From contig OZ257155.1 in the NCBI GenBank assembly GCA_965279355.1, forward strand, positions 4,154,001 to 4,218,000: a stretch of DNA of 64,000 nucleotides, written 5' to 3'. A program made the position numbers and the translations under genes. How positions within the stretch are numbered: the stretch's first letter is position 1; each line of letters opens with the position of its first letter. The DNA comes from G965279355 sp965279355 (GTDB taxonomy: Bacteria; Pseudomonadota; Alphaproteobacteria; CACIAM-22H2). Shown here piece by piece: positions 17,712 through 25,769 of this stretch. Under the pieces are notes generated by a model. It made no database searches. It was given only the letters and a program-made list of their open reading frames with translations, and was not told the DNA's origin.

Positions 17712-18175
17712 TTGACCACGCGAAATTCATGGCCATGGCAATCGAGGAAGCCAAGACAAGTGCCGCCTCAGGCAAGGGCGACCAGCCGTTCGGCGCCGTG
17801 GTCGTGATTGACGGCGAGGTCATCGTCCGGACGCCCAGCCTCAAGGTCTCGACCTGCGATACAACCGCGCATTCCGAGACGCTGGCCATCAAGCTGGCGT
17901 CCCAGAAGCTCGGCCGGCGCGAGTTTCCTGAGGCCATCTTTTACGCCACCTGCGAGCCATGCCCGATGTGCCTGGGCGCCATCCAGAATGCCGCCATCGG
18001 CACCCTCGTCATCGGCGCGCGTCACCGGCACATGCCGGAGATCGTCGGCTTTCATAACTATACCGTCGAGCGTTTCGCCGAGATGTGCGGTTGGAAGCTT
18101 AACGTGATCGAAGGCGTGCTGCAGGACGAGTGCGTCGCCATGTATAAAACGTCGCCCGTAGTGGTTGGTCGCTGA
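17708..18175 (+). CDS. CMP/dCMP-type nucleobase deaminase (cassette 2)
   Basis: A 155-residue zinc deaminase, paralogous to 9224. Motifs are H55-S-E57 and P84-C-P-M-C88 (zinc ligands His55, Cys85, Cys88; proton shuttle Glu57). Long blocks shared with 9224 include AMAIEEAK, GEVIVR, DTTAHSET and CEPCPMCLGA. The ATG overlaps the permease stop and its TGA overlaps the amidohydrolase ATG (TGATG). A family-level deamination is secure; guanine, cytosine or another aminated heterocycle as substrate is not. Confidence 0.9.
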   Translation: MIDHAKFMAMAIEEAKTSAASGKGDQPFGAVVVIDGEVIVRTPSLKVSTCDTTAHSETLAIKLASQKLGRREFPEAIFYATCEPCPMCLGAIQNAAIGTLVIGARHRHMPEIVGFHNYTVERFAEMCGWKLNVIEGVLQDECVAMYKTSPVVVGR

Positions 18176-19458
18176 TGACTTCGATTCTGATCAAGAACGC
18201 CCTGATCGTCACCTCCCGGGCGCATGCCGCTCCGTTTTTCGGCTGGCTTTCCATCAAGGATACGCTGATCGACAAGGTGGCGGCGGGCACGGCGCCCGAG
18301 GACAAGAGCTTTGACCGGGTGATTGACGCGAAGGGCGCGCCGCTGATGCCGGGATTGATCAATACCCATGCGCACTCGCACTCCACCATTACGCGCGGCA
18401 CGGCCGAAGGCCTTGAGCTCGATGAATGGCTGCAGCGGATCTACAAGGAGATGGCCGGCCTCAGCGAAGAGTTTGCCTATCGCGGGGCGCTGGCGACCTA
18501 CGGAGAGTCCCTGTTGTCGGGGACGACCAGCATCATGGACATGTGCGTGAATCCGGAGGCCGCCGCGCGCGCGGCGGAGAAACTCGGGATTCGCCTGAAG
18601 CTCGCCCCCTATTGCGGCGATCGGCTTCCTTTTGCGCCGACCCTGGCGCGCAACGAAGAGCTGGTGAAGCGATTCAATACCAAGGACAGCCGGATCACGG
18701 TGCTGATCGGCATGCACGAATCCGAAACCTGCAGCGACGAGCAGTTCAAGGCGGCCGTCAAGCTGGCGGAACGGCTCGACGTCGGCCTACACACGCATTG
18801 TGCCGAGACGACGGCATCGGAAGATGCAACGCGCAAGCGAACCGGCCGCGGCCAGCTCGCCCATCTGGACAGTTTTGGATTTCTCGGGCCGCGTACGGTC
18901 CTCGCACATTGTGTCTGGCTCTCCGAGCCGGATCAGGAGCTTGCACTGAAACGCGGGATTCATATCGCGCATTGCCCGCAGTCGAATCTGAAGATCGGTT
19001 CCGGTATCGCGCCGATTCCGAAGTATCGCGCGGGCGGACTCAACGTGTCGCTCGCTACTGACGGTGCCAAGGCCAACAACTGCCTGGATCAGTTCGACAC
19101 CATGAAATTCGCGTCGCTGCTGCCCAAGGGGCTTCAGCTCAACCCGGCGGTACTCCATCCATCGGAAGTCATCGAGATGGCGACCGAGAACGGCGGCAAG
19201 GCGCTCGGGCTGAAGACCGGCAAGCTCGAGCCGGGCTACAAGGCCGATCTGGTTCTGCTGCGCAACGACCGCATCAGGTTGCAGCCGATTGTGCCTGAAA
19301 CCATTCTGACCAATATCGTCCACTCCGCGCGCGGCCCCGATGTGGATACGGTGCTGGTCGACGGCGTCGTCGTGGTTGAAGGCAGCCGGTTGGTCGCGAT
19401 GGACGAGGCGGAAATATCTGCGCTGACGAGAGAAGCCGCTGACGCGCTGATGGCCTGA
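18175..19458 (+). CDS. Amidohydrolase of the TRZ/ATZ-cytosine deaminase superfamily
   Basis: A 427-residue metal-dependent hydrolase. Metal ligands are visible: H65-A-H67 in GLINTHAHSHST, His in GLHTHCAE, His in VLAHCVWL, and Asp in LATDGAKANN. The fold is the TIM-barrel TRZ/ATZ type that deaminates or dechlorinates s-triazines, cytosine, guanine or adenosine derivatives. The start overlaps the deaminase stop by one base. The tandem of two deaminating enzymes behind one importer suggests sequential removal of amino groups from the same ring. Confidence 0.88.
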   Translation: MTSILIKNALIVTSRAHAAPFFGWLSIKDTLIDKVAAGTAPEDKSFDRVIDAKGAPLMPGLINTHAHSHSTITRGTAEGLELDEWLQRIYKEMAGLSEEFAYRGALATYGESLLSGTTSIMDMCVNPEAAARAAEKLGIRLKLAPYCGDRLPFAPTLARNEELVKRFNTKDSRITVLIGMHESETCSDEQFKAAVKLAERLDVGLHTHCAETTASEDATRKRTGRGQLAHLDSFGFLGPRTVLAHCVWLSEPDQELALKRGIHIAHCPQSNLKIGSGIAPIPKYRAGGLNVSLATDGAKANNCLDQFDTMKFASLLPKGLQLNPAVLHPSEVIEMATENGGKALGLKTGKLEPGYKADLVLLRNDRIRLQPIVPETILTNIVHSARGPDVDTVLVDGVVVVEGSRLVAMDEAEISALTREAADALMA

Positions 19459-19546
19459 GCGGGCCCTTCGGCAGGCATTGCGATCGGCCGACGCTGCGCT
19501 AGATTGGCGCTGTCCCTTTCCCTCGCGCGCACGGACCAGCCAGACC

Positions 19547-20536
19547 ATGAGCAAAGACCACATCCTGAAGTCGTCCCCGGAAACCTGCCACTGGGGCTTC
19601 TTCGACGCATCGCTGAAGCCGGTGCTGACGGTCGAGCCGGGCGACCGGGTGACGATCCACACGCTCTCCGGCGGTCCCGCCGACCTGCCGCCCGGCCCAG
19701 GCTTCATCGTGCATCCCGAACATCATCTGGTGCATCAGAAGGTGCCGCAGAAACTGGGCCCGCATATCCTGACCGGCCCCGTGGCCGTGACCGGCGCCGA
19801 ACCCGGTGACGTACTGGAAGTCGTCATCGAGGCGATCGAGGTCAATCAGGACTGGGGCTGGAACGCACGTATGCCGCTGCGTGGCTCGCTGCCGGAGGAT
19901 TTTCCGTTTCCGCGCCGCATTCTCCATTTCCCGATCGATCAGAAAAACCTGACCGCGAAGCTGCCCTGGGGCGGGGACATTAAATTGCGCCCGTTCTTCG
20001 GCATCATGGCCGTGGCGCCGCTTCCGTCCTACGGCCTGGTCAGCAGCGTCGAGCCGCGCGAGTACGGCGGCAACATGGACAACAAGGAGTTCATCCCGGG
20101 CACCTCGCTGCTGTTGCCGGTGTGGACCAAGGGCGCTTTGTTCTCAACCGGCGACGGTCATGCCGTACAGGGGGACGGCGAGGTGAACTTGACGGCGATG
20201 GAAGCGTCGCTCACCGGTACGTTCCGGTTCATTCTTCACAAGAAGCGCGGCCTGCGCTTTCCGCGCGCCGTGACGCCAACGCATTACATCACGATGGGGA
20301 TGGACCCCGATCTCGACGATGCGGCCAAGCAGGCGCTGCGCGACATGATCAGGCTGCTGGGTGAACTCGCCGGCCTGTCGGCCGAGGATGCCTATGCGTT
20401 CTGCAGCCTCGCCTGCGATCTGCATGTCACGCAGCTCGTCGACGGCAACAAGGGCGTTCACGCCATGATGGCGCGCGATCTGATCGAACGCGGCCGGAAG
20501 ATCGAACCGGGCGAGATGGCGGGCGCCAGAAACTGA
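19547..20536 (+). CDS. Acetamidase/formamidase family amidase
   Basis: A 329-residue protein of the FmdA/AmdA family, which hydrolyses short amides to ammonium and an acid. Family features are visible: CHWGFFDASLKPVLTVEPGD, then HILTGPVAVTGAEPGDVLEV, and a central GNMDNKEFIPGTSLLLPV. The metal-binding Asp/His region spans these blocks. ATG 19547 is chosen over the frame start at 19478 because it fits the family N-terminus. It lies 88 nt after the amidohydrolase and could finish the same pathway by cleaving a ring-opened amide. Confidence 0.88.
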   Translation: MSKDHILKSSPETCHWGFFDASLKPVLTVEPGDRVTIHTLSGGPADLPPGPGFIVHPEHHLVHQKVPQKLGPHILTGPVAVTGAEPGDVLEVVIEAIEVNQDWGWNARMPLRGSLPEDFPFPRRILHFPIDQKNLTAKLPWGGDIKLRPFFGIMAVAPLPSYGLVSSVEPREYGGNMDNKEFIPGTSLLLPVWTKGALFSTGDGHAVQGDGEVNLTAMEASLTGTFRFILHKKRGLRFPRAVTPTHYITMGMDPDLDDAAKQALRDMIRLLGELAGLSAEDAYAFCSLACDLHVTQLVDGNKGVHAMMARDLIERGRKIEPGEMAGARN

Positions 20537-20559
20537 CGCCAGCAATCTGACGCGGGGCG

Positions 20560-20886
20560 TCAGGGCATCTTGGGATGATCGGCGGTGTTTCCGGTCAGCG
20601 AGGCGACGAGCTTCATTGACGCTTCGATCGCGCCTTTACCGGCGTCATTGCCCCAGATGAACCGCGAGAGTTGCCCACCGAGATAGGGGTGCATGCCAAG
20701 ATCGTAGAGCGCGCGGAAGTCGCGTTCTTCGATGGCTTTGCGTTCAGCCGGGCGCATGTCATAGCGATCGAGGACCGCGCCTTCGTTCTGCTTGAACATC
20801 AGGCGAAGCTGCGGATCCCATTTCAGGTCCTGTACCAGATCGTGTGCGGCAAGCGACGGGTCGTATTTTTCCCAGGCCTTGAGCAT
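20560..20886 (-). CDS. Extradiol dioxygenase alpha subunit (LigA-like)
   Basis: A 108-residue protein of the LigA (protocatechuate 4,5-dioxygenase small subunit) family. The helical pattern is visible (RPAERKAIEERDFRALYDLGMHPYLGGQLSRF). LigA forms the lid over the active site of its LigB partner. Its start overlaps the stop of the beta gene by one base (TGATG on the minus strand), so the two subunits are made together. Confidence 0.85.
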   Translation of the reverse strand: MLKAWEKYDPSLAAHDLVQDLKWDPQLRLMFKQNEGAVLDRYDMRPAERKAIEERDFRALYDLGMHPYLGGQLSRFIWGNDAGKGAIEASMKLVASLTGNTADHPKMP

Positions 20887-21746
20887 CAGTGCGTCTTTCC
20901 CTTGAGGTCCCAGATCACCGCGCCGAAGCCGCAGCGGAAGCTGGTCCAGCAGCTATAGCCGAAGGTTTCGCCGGGCCGCTTGCCGATTGCCGCCATGACG
21001 GGAAACCACGCGTAAAGCTCCGGCGTGCCACCACGGCCGGCTTCTTCCATGACGTCGGGTGTCATTTCTTTAAGCAGCGTGTCGTGGTCGCCTTTCACGC
21101 ACAGGTCGATGAATCGGCGATCGAAGGCTTCGTCGATCTTGAAATACTTGGCGCCACCGGGCTCGTGGCTGAGACCGCCCGAGCCAATCAGGGCCACGCG
21201 CATATCCGCCGGCAGATCGTTCCTGATGAGGTCGGCGAGCTTGAGGCCGATGTCGTAGCATTGCGGGCCAGCCGGGTAGGGCGGGACCGTACAGTTCTGC
21301 ATAATGGGAACGAGATCGATGCCAAGTTCGTCGAAGCTGGTCATCACCACCGGAACCGAGATGTTGTCGTCGAACTTCAGCGGGCCGTCGCTGATATTCA
21401 TCCGTACGTCCCGGCGGGTCATGCCACTGAAGAGGGCTTTGGCAACACCGGGGTTGCCCTTCACCGTGTAGTCGCGGCAGCCGATCCATTCCTTGAACCA
21501 TTCATGCGGTCCCTGGTGCTCCGGCCCGCCGCCAATCAGGAAGTCGGGATAGGTGCGGATGCGGCTGTTGGTCAGGTGATCGTTGGCGAAAACGATGGCG
21601 ACATCCGGCTTGGCCTGCTTCAGGCGATCCCGGACCTCGCGATAGCTCGTCGCCAGGACTTCCCGGTCGGGGGCCGGCGCACGATCGAACAGGCCGACAT
21701 AGCCGGGCGCGTGAGGAATTCCCGCCGCAAAAACAATCTCCGCCAT
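20886..21746 (-). CDS. Extradiol ring-cleavage dioxygenase beta subunit (LigB-like)
   Basis: A 286-residue catalytic subunit of the class III (LigB) extradiol dioxygenases, which use Fe(II) to split a dihydroxylated ring. Expected iron ligands are in GIPHAPGY near residue 12 and in VFANDHLTN near residue 56; the catalytic His is probably in GSGGLSHEPGG. It is translated with the LigA-like gene. The neighbouring amidase, TauD-like oxygenase and MBL hydrolase suggest the ring may carry nitrogen or form a lactone. No exact substrate can be assigned. Confidence 0.87.
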   Translation of the reverse strand: MAEIVFAAGIPHAPGYVGLFDRAPAPDREVLATSYREVRDRLKQAKPDVAIVFANDHLTNSRIRTYPDFLIGGGPEHQGPHEWFKEWIGCRDYTVKGNPGVAKALFSGMTRRDVRMNISDGPLKFDDNISVPVVMTSFDELGIDLVPIMQNCTVPPYPAGPQCYDIGLKLADLIRNDLPADMRVALIGSGGLSHEPGGAKYFKIDEAFDRRFIDLCVKGDHDTLLKEMTPDVMEEAGRGGTPELYAWFPVMAAIGKRPGETFGYSCWTSFRCGFGAVIWDLKGKTH

Positions 21747-21862
21747 CCGGCGTCACTCCTGAGAAGCGTGTTAGACCGTTGCATCCTACAACGATTGTGC
21801 CGCCGGTTTGAAGTTTCTGATACAGGCTGCTAAGCAGGCTGAAGACAACCACGGGCAGGCCG

Positions 21863-22726
21863 ATGGCGCATTCGCATTCAATCTGGACACTCTGTTACGC
21901 CCGCGGGCGCCTTCCCGCTGATTTCATGGGCGGCGTCCTGGTGCGCAGCAATCAAGGCCTCGTGGATCTTCCGATGGCCTATTCGGTTGTCGTGAGCAGG
22001 TCCGACACCGGGGAGCGCCGGGTCACCATGGTCGATGTTGGTTTCCAGTCGGGAGAATCGATGTCGGGACGGAAATTCGAGAATTTTGAAACGCCTGTTC
22101 AGACCCTGGCCAAGATCGGCCTGCGGCCGGAAGACGTGAACGATGTCGTGCTGACGCACATGCATTTCGATCACGCCGGGAATTTCGACGCCTTTCCCAA
22201 TGCCCGGATTTTCGTCCAGAAACGGGAATATGAGCGCTGGGTGGAGGTGATCGCCTCGATTCCCGACCTGTCCGTCGGCAAGCAGTTGTGGAAGCTTTCC
22301 TCGCTGGATGTCGACGTTTTCCGCCGTTTCGAACCGGCCATCAAAGCGGGCAGGGTGACCTTCATCGACGGAGACCAGGAGATCAGCCCCGGCATTCACT
22401 GCCGGCTGGCTGCCGATACGCATACCTTCGGTTCGCAGTGGATCGAGGTCGCGACGGAGACCGGTCCGTTCGTGATCGCCGGCGATTGCGTCTACTGGTA
22501 CATGAATGTCGAGCGCATGTGGCCGCCGGGCTATCTGCAGGGTAACACTTGGAATCTGATGGCGGTGTTCGAGAAGCTGCGAAGCGTAGTCGGTCCGGAC
22601 AGGCTGAACCGCATCATTCCCGGCCACGACATGGAGATCTTCGCGCGCCATCCAAGCTGGACCGCCGGCCTCAATCCGGTGGCCGAAATACACCTTGCCG
22701 CCGGAGAGGCGTCGCGCCGGCAATAG
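21863..22726 (+). CDS. MBL-fold hydrolase, N-acyl-homoserine-lactonase-like
   Basis: A 287-residue zinc metallo-beta-lactamase-fold protein with H99-M-H101-F-D103-H104, the binuclear zinc motif, and further ligands in ADTHTFGSQ, IAGDCVYW and IPGHD. It looks like the AiiA/AttM lactonase branch. AttM-type enzymes open lactones, including gamma-butyrolactone. Here, beside ring-cleavage genes, it may open a metabolic lactone rather than a quorum signal. It is divergent from ligB. Confidence 0.85.
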   Translation: MAHSHSIWTLCYARGRLPADFMGGVLVRSNQGLVDLPMAYSVVVSRSDTGERRVTMVDVGFQSGESMSGRKFENFETPVQTLAKIGLRPEDVNDVVLTHMHFDHAGNFDAFPNARIFVQKREYERWVEVIASIPDLSVGKQLWKLSSLDVDVFRRFEPAIKAGRVTFIDGDQEISPGIHCRLAADTHTFGSQWIEVATETGPFVIAGDCVYWYMNVERMWPPGYLQGNTWNLMAVFEKLRSVVGPDRLNRIIPGHDMEIFARHPSWTAGLNPVAEIHLAAGEASRRQ

Positions 22727-22788
22727 CGGCGTTTCCGCTGCTTCAGAAGATCCTCAGGGCTTCAACGTCCGCGAAGAGAATTTAGGCC

Positions 22789-22874
22789 GTCACAAATAGT
22801 TGCACAGTGCAAGTATATCGTTGACACTGCTTGAGCGACGGCTCTAGCCTTGTGCCAATTGTCACAAATCGTTG
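22789..22874 (+). promoter_or_regulatory. Promoter and operator of the TauD-like gene
   Basis: Two near-identical direct repeats, GTCACAAATAGTTG (22789-22802) and GTCACAAATCGTTG (22861-22874), bracket a sigma-70-like promoter: TTGACA at 22821-22826 and TAGCCT at 22845-22850. A perfect palindrome TTGCACAGTGCAA lies at 22800-22812. TGTGCCAATTGTCACA (22851-22866) is palindromic at 7 of 8 pairs. The pattern looks like repressor binding around the start site. The MarR protein at 25038 is a candidate regulator. Confidence 0.6.
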
Positions 22875-22890
22875 TAATTCGAGGCGGGTA

Positions 22891-23916
22891 ATGAATCAGG
22901 CGGAGTTGCAGTCGGTCACCGGCGCTTGTGTGTGGACGGGTGCCGGGATGCGCGCCACCAAGCGTTGGCTCTATGAGATTTCGGATGTGGATGTCCGCGA
23001 GCTGGACGTTGCTGTCGAGGCGGTTCAGCGCAAGGGTGGCGGTCTGGTGTTCGGCAAAGCGGATTTTCCGCTGCCGACGTTCGGCGATCGTCTTGTGACG
23101 CTACGCAAGGAAATGGAGGACGGCACGGGCGTCGTGCTGATCCGCAAATTTCCGGTCGATCGTTTCGGGGTCGATGGGCTGCGGATCGCATATATGGGGC
23201 TTGGCGTCCATCTCGGCACGGCGCTGGCGCAGACGCCGCGCGCCGAATTGCTTGTCGACGTCCGGGACAGCGGCGGCGATCAGTACAAGGACCCGACTGC
23301 GCGCGGTTATCACACCGCGCGCCGGCTGCCGTTTCATAACGACCAGGGCGATGTGGTTGGGCTTCTGTGCCGGCGCGGCGCCAGGGCGGGTGGCCTGAGC
23401 ACCATCGCCAGCGCCGCGGCGGTGCATAACGAAATTCTCCGCACGAGGCCGGATCTGCTGGCGGTGCTTTATGGACCTTACTATTCGGATATCCGCGGTG
23501 AGGAACCGGCGGGCCGCAAGCCGTATTACACCGAACCGCGCTTTACCATGTGGAACGGCAAGCTGTTCTGCGTGCACGGCCGCACCTATATCGATTCAGC
23601 GCAGCGCTTCCCCGAAGTGCCACGGCTGACCAAGGAACAGGTCGAGGCCATGGAACTGGTGGACACCATCGCCGGCACCGAAACATTCCGGCTCGACATG
23701 GATTTTGCGCCCGGCGATATCCAGTTTCTGAACAACCATACCGTCGTCCATACGCGCACCGACTTCGAGGATTTCGAGGAGCCGGACCAGAAGCGCCATC
23801 TGCTTCGCCTGTGGCTGCGTACGCCCGGCTATGCAACGCTGCCGCCGTTTTTCCAGCAGCGTTATGAAGATATGGACTACTGGTTGCGTCATCCCAAGAC
23901 GTCCAGGGCGGCTTGA
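22891..23916 (+). CDS. TauD/TfdA-type 2-oxoglutarate/Fe(II) dioxygenase
   Basis: A 341-residue oxygenase from ATG 22891. The iron ligands His149 and Asp151 (PFHNDQGD) and the distal His in LNNHTVVHTR are visible, followed by RHLLRLWLR, which carries the 2-oxoglutarate-binding Arg. The family includes taurine and 2,4-D dioxygenases and also enzymes of other fates. The frame extends to 22831, but that region holds the promoter and operator, so ATG 22891 is preferred. It is followed 50 nt later by the Bug-type binding protein. Confidence 0.88.
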   Translation: MNQAELQSVTGACVWTGAGMRATKRWLYEISDVDVRELDVAVEAVQRKGGGLVFGKADFPLPTFGDRLVTLRKEMEDGTGVVLIRKFPVDRFGVDGLRIAYMGLGVHLGTALAQTPRAELLVDVRDSGGDQYKDPTARGYHTARRLPFHNDQGDVVGLLCRRGARAGGLSTIASAAAVHNEILRTRPDLLAVLYGPYYSDIRGEEPAGRKPYYTEPRFTMWNGKLFCVHGRTYIDSAQRFPEVPRLTKEQVEAMELVDTIAGTETFRLDMDFAPGDIQFLNNHTVVHTRTDFEDFEEPDQKRHLLRLWLRTPGYATLPPFFQQRYEDMDYWLRHPKTSRAA

Positions 23917-23966
23917 GACTTGCATCGTCAATAAGAATGAATGTGTCGGTTGGACAGGAGAGACCC

Positions 23967-24947
23967 ATGCGCAGGATCATCAGTTTATTGAGCATTGCCG
24001 CCGCGGCGTTCTGCGCGGCGATCGTTCCGCAGGCACAGGCTCAGACCTATCCGGATCGCCCGATCCGCTTTGTCGTTCCCTACACGCCGGGCGGACAGTT
24101 CGATATCCATGCGCGCATGCTGGCTGACCTGATGACCAAGTCGCTCGGCCAGCAGGTGATTATTGAAAACAAACCCGGCGCCGGAACAATGGTTGGCGCG
24201 GAATATGTCGCGCAGCAGAAACCCGACGGTTACACGATCCTGTTCGCCGGCGCGAACATGCTGTCGATCAATCCGCATCTCTACCCGGCCATCCGCTACA
24301 AGGTGTCGGATTTCCAGACGATCACATTGATCAATTCACTGCCGATGGGCCTGATGATCAACATCGACAAGATTCCCGCAAAGGACTTCAAGGAGTTCGT
24401 TGCCTATGTGAAGGCCAATCCCGGCAAGGTCTCGTTCGGCACATCGGGAACTGGCGGCGTACAGCACCTGACCGGCGAGCTGACGAAAATGCGGCTCGGC
24501 CTCGAGATGACGCAGGTCGCCTACCGCGGTACGCCTGAAGTTATCGCCGACCTCAACGCCGGTGAGGTGCAGGTCGCATTCGATGGTATGGCTGCCTATC
24601 TGCCGCAGACGGGACCCGGCAAGAAGATCAGGATTCTCGCGGTTGCCAGCGATGCCCGTGTCCCGGCTGTGCCCGATGTTCCGACTTATCCGGAGCTTGG
24701 CTATCCCGATATCAAGCTGGCCACCTATGGTGGCGTTATCACGACGGCGGGCACCCCGCGGCCGATCGTCGACAAACTGCGCGACGCCATCATCAAGGCG
24801 AACAGCGATCCGGAGATCGAGAAGCGCATCATCCAGGGCGCGGCGATTCCGCGGACGAGTACGCCAGAAGAATTCGACCGGCTGATTCAGGCGGACTCGG
24901 TCATCTGGGGCGAGGTCATTCGCAAGCTCAACCTGAAGGTGAATTGA
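23967..24947 (+). CDS. Bug-family tripartite tricarboxylate transporter substrate-binding protein
   Basis: A 326-residue periplasmic protein. The Sec signal (MRRIISLLSIAAAAFCAAI, cleavage near AQA|QT) is followed by YPDRPIRFVVPYTPGGQFD, a hallmark of Bug proteins. A CAGGAG ribosome site precedes ATG 23967. The TctA/TctB membrane partners are not adjacent, which is common for Bug proteins. It likely binds an aromatic or carboxylate substrate of the neighbouring catabolic genes. Confidence 0.9.
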   Translation: MRRIISLLSIAAAAFCAAIVPQAQAQTYPDRPIRFVVPYTPGGQFDIHARMLADLMTKSLGQQVIIENKPGAGTMVGAEYVAQQKPDGYTILFAGANMLSINPHLYPAIRYKVSDFQTITLINSLPMGLMINIDKIPAKDFKEFVAYVKANPGKVSFGTSGTGGVQHLTGELTKMRLGLEMTQVAYRGTPEVIADLNAGEVQVAFDGMAAYLPQTGPGKKIRILAVASDARVPAVPDVPTYPELGYPDIKLATYGGVITTAGTPRPIVDKLRDAIIKANSDPEIEKRIIQGAAIPRTSTPEEFDRLIQADSVIWGEVIRKLNLKVN

Positions 24948-24964
24948 GGGGCTCATATTCCCCT

Positions 24965-24981
24965 GCCCACCGGGGGTGGGC
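24965..24981 (+). terminator. GC hairpin after the Bug gene
   Basis: GCCCACC, loop GGG and GGTGGGC form a perfect 7-bp hairpin 18 nt after the Bug stop. No clear T-run follows, so termination is uncertain. Confidence 0.4.
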
Positions 24982-25037
24982 GCGGCGCCGTGAGCACGGG
25001 CTAGCAATGAAACGCGGCGCCTGTATATAAGGGGCGC

Positions 25038-25589
25038 ATGGCAAGCACGCAGATCACCAGGCTCCATCGGGACATCCGCAACTGGCTGGCTTATCGCCTG
25101 TCCATTCTCGCGGGTCAGAACACGCGGTGCCTCGCGTCCATGTACGGGCCGCGCTTCGGCTTGTCGGTGTCGCTCTGGCGCGTCCTGACCATTATCGGCG
25201 CGTATGAGCCGGTTTCGGCGAGCGAAGTCGGCCAGCGCAGCAGCCTGGAAGCCGACAAGGTCAGCCGTGCCGTCAACAGCCTGATTCGCCGCAAGCTTGT
25301 CGTCCGCAAAAGGCATCCGCGCGACAAGCGCTATTTCATGCTGTCGCTCACGGCGAAGGGCGCCCAGGTGAATGGGGATATTCGCAAGGTCCGGATCGCG
25401 ATCGAGGCGGACCTGCTCAGCGCATTGAGCGCGCGCGAAATCGATTCGCTGTTCAGCGTTCTCGAAAAGTTACAGACGCAGGCGGATCAGATTTTCACGG
25501 GCAAGGATGCCTGGCGGGACATCGTTGCACGCGTCGCCAAAAAAGGCGGCTCGGCGCGCGGCACGCAGCGGTCTCTCCGCGCCGCTTAA
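25038..25589 (+). CDS. MarR-family transcriptional regulator
   Basis: A 183-residue winged-helix regulator. The domain is visible from FGLSVSLWRVLTIIGAYEP through ASEVGQRSSLEADKVSRAV (recognition helix) to the wing KRHPRDKRYFML. MarR proteins are dimeric repressors released by aromatic ligands. It closes the aromatic/amidase cluster. The TauD-like operator at 22789-22874 would suit a MarR dimer, but this link is inference. Confidence 0.88.
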   Translation: MASTQITRLHRDIRNWLAYRLSILAGQNTRCLASMYGPRFGLSVSLWRVLTIIGAYEPVSASEVGQRSSLEADKVSRAVNSLIRRKLVVRKRHPRDKRYFMLSLTAKGAQVNGDIRKVRIAIEADLLSALSAREIDSLFSVLEKLQTQADQIFTGKDAWRDIVARVAKKGGSARGTQRSLRAA

Positions 25590-25730
25590 GGCGGCCTTAA
25601 TCCAGAGTAGTTATTTCTTTCGCCATGCGCCGCCGGCGCCGAATTACGTTTATGTCCCGGATTTGATGCGGATGATTGCCGAGACAGCCGTCTATTTTGA
25701 ACGAATCTGCCGTCGAGCGGTTCGGAACGA

Positions 25731-25746
25731 TGGCCCCGTTCTTGCT
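25731..25746 (+). promoter_or_regulatory. Possible sigma-54 promoter for nasT
   Basis: TGGCCCCGTTCTTGCT has exact RpoN spacing, with C for A at one position. The start would fall near 25757, only about 13 nt before ATG 25770, a short leader. If real, nasT is itself under nitrogen control. Confidence 0.5.
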
Positions 25747-25769
25747 TTGTATGCTCTGTGAAGTCTGAA

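Noticed and set aside
21789..21805. Minus-strand CGGCACAATCGTTGTA upstream of the LigB gene
   Set aside because: The -12 element reads TTGT rather than TTGC and the -24 starts with C; too weak to call as sigma-54.
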